DNA of 9,013 nucleotides, from contig CAMDVY010000093.1 of the NCBI GenBank assembly GCA_945878745.1, positions 1 to 9,013 on the forward strand, read 5' to 3'. The position numbers and the translations under genes are program-made. Origin of the DNA: Klebsiella pneumoniae. Its GTDB lineage: Bacteria > Pseudomonadota > Gammaproteobacteria > Pseudomonadales > Azotimanducaceae. This document shows positions 5,990 through 9,013 of this stretch, piece after piece (position 1 is the stretch's first letter; each line of letters opens with the position of its first letter). The notes beneath the pieces were generated by a model, which was not told the origin of the DNA, searched no databases, and was given only the letters and a program-made list of their open reading frames with translations.

Positions 5990-6643
5990 TCAATTCACCC
6001 GCTTGTCCGCAAGCAGTGCCTGACCTTTGACCAGCCAGGACCAGCCGAACGCCCAGATACCCATGGCCTCTACCCAGAACACCAGGTTGTACTGTGCAAT
6101 GAACAACCAGTGTTCGGCCTGAACGCCGAAGAGAATGAGCAATCCAAGGCAGCCGATCAATGTCCAGCCGCAGATGGCATAAACGCGGTTTCGCTGGGTC
6201 TTGCGCTTCGACCGTTCCGGCCCACCTTTGCGAAACAGGACCAGGCAGAACCAGGCCAGCGAGATGAAAAATACCCCCGCGAACGCCAGATGGCAGTAGC
6301 CGATCGTGGTCTGCATGGGAGTCGCACCAATCGGCGGCGCGACCGGAAACAGCGACACACCGATGGCAGACAGACAAGTGATGTCGCCGGTGATGTCGTC
6401 CTGCCGCTCGTGGCCACGATAGGACGCCATGAATACAGCCAGCGCCCACATGCTGCCAACCAGAAAGTCCCGCATGTCGGAGTAGTAGTAGTCGCTGATC
6501 GACGGCGGCAGCGGCGATTCATCAATCCACCAATGACCAACGACGAGCGCCACAGGCAGGACCAGACCAATGCCGCCGACGACCTTGCGCAGGCCGAGGT
6601 AGGACAGGACCAGTTCATATTGCGATGGCGGTAAAGGGCTCAT
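5990..6643 (-). CDS. Unrecognised six-helix membrane protein
   Basis: I do not recognise a characterised family. From the ATG at 6643 the protein has 217 residues and about six membrane helices, near 20-37, 57-74, 86-103, 115-137, 155-173 and 182-205. A notable motif is SISDYYYSDMRDFLVGSMWA at 48-67, followed by a polar loop RGHERQDD at 76-83. The Ser/Asp/Tyr-rich loop and the MRD at the mouth of helix two look like a conserved functional site. A second cytoplasmic loop at 138-153 is very basic. The ATG at 6643 has AGGGAG about 11 bases upstream; an in-frame ATG at 6664 has no such site and would add seven residues. It leads a minus-strand run of three membrane genes, 39 bases ahead of the DUF486-type gene. 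Confidence 0.75.
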   Translation of the reverse strand: MSPLPPSQYELVLSYLGLRKVVGGIGLVLPVALVVGHWWIDESPLPPSISDYYYSDMRDFLVGSMWALAVFMASYRGHERQDDITGDITCLSAIGVSLFPVAPPIGATPMQTTIGYCHLAFAGVFFISLAWFCLVLFRKGGPERSKRKTQRNRVYAICGWTLIGCLGLLILFGVQAEHWLFIAQYNLVFWVEAMGIWAFGWSWLVKGQALLADKRVN

Positions 6644-6752
6644 GGATTGTGGTGCTCCCTGCATGCTGACGGTGTGAAGCGATGGCCCGGTCGATGCATC
6701 ACGTTGTCCCGAGGCGCATCCTCGAGCGATATTTCACGCTGGAGGGGGAACA

Positions 6753-6791
6753 ATGCCTCAGAACAGGTCGTTCCGATCGGTAACACCATAG
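6753..6791 (+). CDS. Possible 12-codon leader ORF upstream of terC
   Basis: GGAGGGGG at 6741-6748 stands seven bases (counted from GGAGG) before an ATG that opens a 12-codon frame, MPQNRSFRSVTP, ending in TAG at 6789-6791. This is the best ribosome binding site anywhere in the gap, better than that of terC itself. The stop codon lies within the left arm of the imperfect hairpin at 6787-6815. It may be a translated leader that influences terC expression; it could also be chance. Confidence 0.35.
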   Translation: MPQNRSFRSVTP

Positions 6792-6815
6792 ACGTGTCGT
6801 TTCTGCCCGACTATG
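6787..6815 (+). promoter_or_regulatory. Imperfect hairpin in the terC leader
   Basis: CATAGACG and CGACTATG pair at seven of eight positions around a 13-base loop. The left arm contains the stop codon of the 12-codon leader ORF, so ribosomes finishing that ORF would cover it. The yybP-ykoY manganese riboswitch often precedes genes of this family, but I could not find its conserved sequence here. Regulatory meaning is inference. Confidence 0.25.
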
Positions 6816-6847
6816 CTCCGGATTGGCTTTGAGTTCGGGTTTTCTCC

Positions 6848-6868
6848 ATGACCGGTCTGTTGAAGTAA
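6848..6868 (+). CDS. Possible six-codon ORF coupled to terC
   Basis: ATG at 6848 opens MTGLLK and ends in TAA whose last base is the first base of the terC ATG (TAATG). Its own ribosome binding site is weak. Since terC also lacks a good site, re-initiation through this overlap is possible, but a six-codon frame arises easily by chance. Confidence 0.2.
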   Translation: MTGLLK

Positions 6869-7626
6869 TGCCAGAGACAGTCCTCGAGTTGCCATTCTGG
6901 TTATCAGTCGGGCAGATCATCATCATCGATATCCTGCTCGGCGGTGACAATGCTGTCGTCATCGCCCTCGCCTGTAGGAACCTGCCCTACTCACAGCGGC
7001 GCAAAGGCATTCTCTGGGGGGTGACCGGCGCCATCGGGCTCCGGATCATCATGATCTTCTTTGCGATCCATCTTCTTGCTCTGCCGTTTCTGAATATCGT
7101 CGGCGGGATTCTATTGCTTGGCATCGGCATCAAGCTGATGTGCAGCGCTGCCGCCGGCGCAGACGAACACGACGTTGCCTGCAGCAGTTCGTTGTGGGGT
7201 GCGGTAAAGACCATCGTCATCGCTGATGCGGTGATGAGTCTGGACAACGTGGTTGCAGTGGCCGGCGCAGCCAACGGCAACATGGCACTGGTCGTGTTCG
7301 GCATCGTCATCAGCATTCCGATCATCCTCTTCGGCAGCCAGTTCGTGATTCGGTTGATGGATCGTTTCCCGATGGTGATCACGCTGGGAGCGGCGCTGCT
7401 GGGCTGGATTGCGGGCGACATGCTGTTGAACGATGCCCTCATCCGGGCATGGAGTGAACAATTGTCCGGTTGGGTTCACTTTCTGGCCTCTGCGATTGGT
7501 GCGATTCTCGTGGTGTTTGTTGGCAGGATGCGCAGCCGGCGCGCCGCAGCCAAGCCGATTCACGAGGTTTCGCTCTTCTCGCCTCCAGACGGAGCGGACG
7601 ATCGGCCCAGACGGGCGCGGGTGTGA
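6868..7626 (+). CDS. TerC family membrane protein, YjbE type, putative manganese/metal exporter
   Basis: The 252-residue protein has about seven membrane helices and two TerC signature motifs: DILLGGDNAVVIALACRNLP at 21-40 with Asp21 and Asp27, and IADAVMSLDNVVAVAG at 118-133 with Asp120 and Asp126. The paired acidic motifs in opposite halves are typical of the family. The text around 21-55, including RRKGILWG, fits the YjbE subgroup closely. Members are linked to metal, mainly manganese, efflux or loading of exported metalloenzymes. The hydrophilic C-terminal tail (222-252) is Arg/Pro rich. The ATG at 6868 fits the usual N-terminus (MPETVLELPFW); a TTG at 6823 in the same frame is less likely. 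The usp gene overlaps its stop by four bases. The leader has small ORFs and a hairpin but no recognisable riboswitch. Confidence 0.9.
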   Translation: MPETVLELPFWLSVGQIIIIDILLGGDNAVVIALACRNLPYSQRRKGILWGVTGAIGLRIIMIFFAIHLLALPFLNIVGGILLLGIGIKLMCSAAAGADEHDVACSSSLWGAVKTIVIADAVMSLDNVVAVAGAANGNMALVVFGIVISIPIILFGSQFVIRLMDRFPMVITLGAALLGWIAGDMLLNDALIRAWSEQLSGWVHFLASAIGAILVVFVGRMRSRRAAAKPIHEVSLFSPPDGADDRPRRARV

Positions 7627-8057
7627 AACTGCGGGTACTGATTGCCGTGGATGGGTCGGCCTATTCCAGGCGGGCGACCGAGCATGTACTGCGACTCGCT
7701 GATGCGCAGTGTTTGATCGACCTTCATCTGCTGACTGTACAGATGCCGTTGGAAACAGGACACATCCGGCAGTTCATCCCACGGGATCAGCTGGAAGCGC
7801 ACTACCGCGATTCAGGTCTGGCTGCCTTGCAGGAAGTGGTGTCACTGCTGGATCAGCGCGGCCAGCAGCACACGGCGCATATTGCCGTCGGACATATCGC
7901 CGAGACGATTACCCGCTATGCCAACGAGATGAACTTTGAACTGATCGTGATTGGCACCCACGGTCGGACGGGACTGCGCCATGTCGCCATGGGGTCGGTT
8001 GCGCAAGAAGTACTGAAACGAGCGACAGTGCCGGTCACTGTGGTGCATGACCGCTGA
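7623..8057 (+). CDS. Universal stress protein (UspA family)
   Basis: The 144-residue protein is a single Usp domain, cytoplasmic and likely dimeric. It starts KLRVLIAVDGS with Asp10, and near the end shows the nucleotide-binding motif: GTHG at 111-114, nine residues, then Gly124-Ser125, followed by VAQEVLKRATVPVTVV. This G-x2-G-x9-G-S pattern indicates the ATP-binding subgroup. The start is a GTG whose last bases form the stop of terC (GTGA overlap), so the two genes are probably co-translated. The frame is open further upstream inside terC, but that part is not Usp sequence. A role in stress linked to metal or membrane status is inferred from the operon. Confidence 0.92.
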   Translation: MKLRVLIAVDGSAYSRRATEHVLRLADAQCLIDLHLLTVQMPLETGHIRQFIPRDQLEAHYRDSGLAALQEVVSLLDQRGQQHTAHIAVGHIAETITRYANEMNFELIVIGTHGRTGLRHVAMGSVAQEVLKRATVPVTVVHDR

Positions 8058-8078
8058 TCGACGAAGCCGGCGTACAAA

Positions 8079-8867
8079 CTACAGGCGCGAGACGAAGGTC
8101 TCGATCATCGCGTTGGTCTGTGCGGGCTGCTCGAAGTGGGGGAAATGCGCGGCGCCGCAGACCTGAGCGAACGACGCCTGCTTCAGGCGACTGCTGATAA
8201 ACGCCTGATCCACACCGGCGGCCGTGAGCCACAGGACCTTCTGCACGATGCCGTCGCCGATGGCCGCGACGTCCACCATCAGGCCTTCCAGTTCGGCAAT
8301 TTTCACGGCGTCCGGCGTGATAGCGGCCTCGGCGATGGCCTGCGCGTTCGCCACGCGGTTGCCCTGCCGGTCGAAGTAGCCCGAGTACATCGCCTTGAAG
8401 GCGGACTTTGATTTCGGCCCCCTCAGCTGCTCGATCATCTTCCCCACGAGGAAGCCAAAGGGCGAGGCGGGATCGTTCAGCGTTGGCTGCGGGTAGAAAA
8501 AGGCATCCACCAGCACGCCGGCCTTTACCAGCTTCGGGTTGGCACGGATGAACTCGAGCGTGCCCGGACCGCCGCCGGCATGGCCGATGGCTACCACGCC
8601 CCTCAGTTCGGCAGCGCGCGTGACGGCCAGGATGTCGGCGGCGTGGGTTGCGGTGTCGTGGCCAGTGCCCGGCGTGGTGGACTTGCCGTGGCCACGCCGG
8701 TCGAGCAGAAGGATGCGATGGCTGCGCTGAAATTGTTTCACCTGGTGCACCCAGTGCTCGTGACGCGAGCACCACCCGTGCACGAATACGAGCGCCGGCT
8801 TGCCGGTGTCCTTGCCAACGACCTTGTAGAAGATGCTGGCCCCGTCGGGGCGATTGAGCGTGGGCAT
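8079..8867 (-). CDS. Alpha/beta hydrolase-fold protein with Ala in place of the nucleophile Ser
   Basis: This 262-residue protein has the alpha/beta hydrolase layout: VFVHGWCSRHEHW at 27-39 (oxyanion-hole HG), LLLDRRGHGKS at 53-63, the nucleophile elbow at 94-100, a cap region at about 125-205, an Asp at 220 in the position of the acid strand, and GAAHFPHFEQP at 238-248 with catalytic His241. The nucleophile elbow reads GHAGGGP, so the expected GxSxG serine is Ala97 (codon GCC). The rest of the fold is intact, with no frameshift. It may be a non-hydrolytic member (binding, or proton-transfer chemistry using the remaining His/Asp), or a serine-less lineage. The ATG at 8867 has AGGA nine bases upstream and gives the usual N-terminus; an upstream in-frame ATG at 8924 would extend into the inverted repeats. 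It converges on usp with a 21-base gap and no terminator. Confidence 0.88.
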   Translation of the reverse strand: MPTLNRPDGASIFYKVVGKDTGKPALVFVHGWCSRHEHWVHQVKQFQRSHRILLLDRRGHGKSTTPGTGHDTATHAADILAVTRAAELRGVVAIGHAGGGPGTLEFIRANPKLVKAGVLVDAFFYPQPTLNDPASPFGFLVGKMIEQLRGPKSKSAFKAMYSGYFDRQGNRVANAQAIAEAAITPDAVKIAELEGLMVDVAAIGDGIVQKVLWLTAAGVDQAFISSRLKQASFAQVCGAAHFPHFEQPAQTNAMIETFVSRL

Positions 8868-8919
8868 GTGCTGTGATCCTGCAGGGCTGACGGTGATCAG
8901 GCAGGCTAAGGATCCTCTA

Positions 8920-9004
8920 AACAAGTCGCTCCTGCGACTTGTTCAGGTCGGAGCGCATCGCGCTCCTCGCCCCTCTCTTCGAAAAGAGACCCAGCGTTTC
9001 ACGC
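8920..9004. repeat. Cluster of four inverted repeats
   Basis: Four hairpin-forming sequences follow one another within 85 bases. The first is AACAAGTCGC/GCGACTTGTT at 8920-8943 (ten pairs, loop TCCT). The second is GGAGCGC/GCGCTCC at 8950-8966 (seven pairs, loop ATC). The third is TCTCTT/AAGAGA at 8974-8989 (six pairs, loop CGAA). The fourth is GCGT/ACGC at 8994-9004 (four pairs, loop TTC). All stems are perfect. The element lies just upstream of the hydrolase start and reaches the window edge. It resembles a REP-like or structured intergenic repeat; no coding frame or T-tract accompanies it. Copies elsewhere cannot be checked here. Confidence 0.6.
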
Positions 9005-9013
9005 AGAGAAAAT

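Noticed and set aside
5784..6449. Extension of the YhhN-family frame upstream to a 456-codon protein
   Set aside because: The part before 5783 is antisense or out of frame to two other membrane genes and does not look like membrane protein sequence; the ATGA overlap marks the real start.
6665..6867. yybP-ykoY manganese riboswitch upstream of terC
   Set aside because: I looked for its conserved loop sequences and did not find them; only a short uORF and an imperfect hairpin are visible. A covariance search would decide.
8035..8775. A 246-codon minus-strand frame overlapping the hydrolase gene
   Set aside because: It is Arg/Gly/Pro-rich, typical of a shifted frame in GC-rich coding DNA, while the neighbouring frame gives a clear alpha/beta hydrolase.
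8868..9013. Intrinsic terminator or CRISPR-like repeats at the right edge
   Set aside because: The stems have different sequences and no T-tract follows, so neither a standard terminator nor a repeat-spacer array is supported.

Overview
The window is a compact piece of a bacterial chromosome of moderately high GC content, with short intergenic gaps, ATG/GTG starts and several 1-4 base gene overlaps. The protein families present (DUF3604, GFA, YhhN, DUF486/DMT_6, YjbE-type TerC, UspA) fit a proteobacterium, most likely gamma- or betaproteobacterial. That placement is an inference from family content only. No rRNA, tRNA, transposase, phage gene or CRISPR array is visible.

Layout. (1) 1-1167, minus: the N-terminal 389 codons of an exported DUF3604 protein that runs off the left edge. 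(2) 1294-4603, plus: a tight five-gene cassette. It holds a ferritin-like diiron protein with a full set of putative iron ligands, a paralogue that has lost those ligands, two small mutually similar proteins with a possible SCP2-like fold, and an FmdB-type zinc ribbon protein. The active/inactive pairing recalls the alpha/beta subunits of multicomponent diiron monooxygenases, but no reductase, Rieske ferredoxin or MmoB-like coupling protein is in the window. This cassette is the best candidate for an undescribed system. (3) 4709-5128, plus: a GFA/CENP-V zinc protein. (4) 5079-6643, minus: a three-gene membrane cluster of an unrecognised six-helix protein, a 56-residue DUF486/DMT_6 protein that looks internally deleted, and a YhhN/TMEM86 lysoplasmalogenase-like protein. 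Its last gene overlaps the 3' end of the GFA gene tail to tail. (5) 6868-8057, plus: a YjbE-type TerC metal transporter and a universal stress protein overlapping by four bases. Upstream lies a leader with two tiny ORFs and an imperfect hairpin. (6) 8079-8867, minus: an alpha/beta hydrolase whose nucleophile serine is replaced by alanine. (7) 8920-9004: four inverted repeats in a row.

How the genes may work together. The five-gene cassette is probably translated from one message and may oxidise a hydrophobic substrate: diiron chemistry from the first gene, a structural partner from the second, lipid-type binding by the SCP2-like pair, and an accessory or regulatory role for the zinc ribbon. 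This is inference from gene order and motifs; the substrate is unknown. The terC-usp pair looks like a metal/stress operon. The membrane trio may concern membrane lipids, judging only from the YhhN member.
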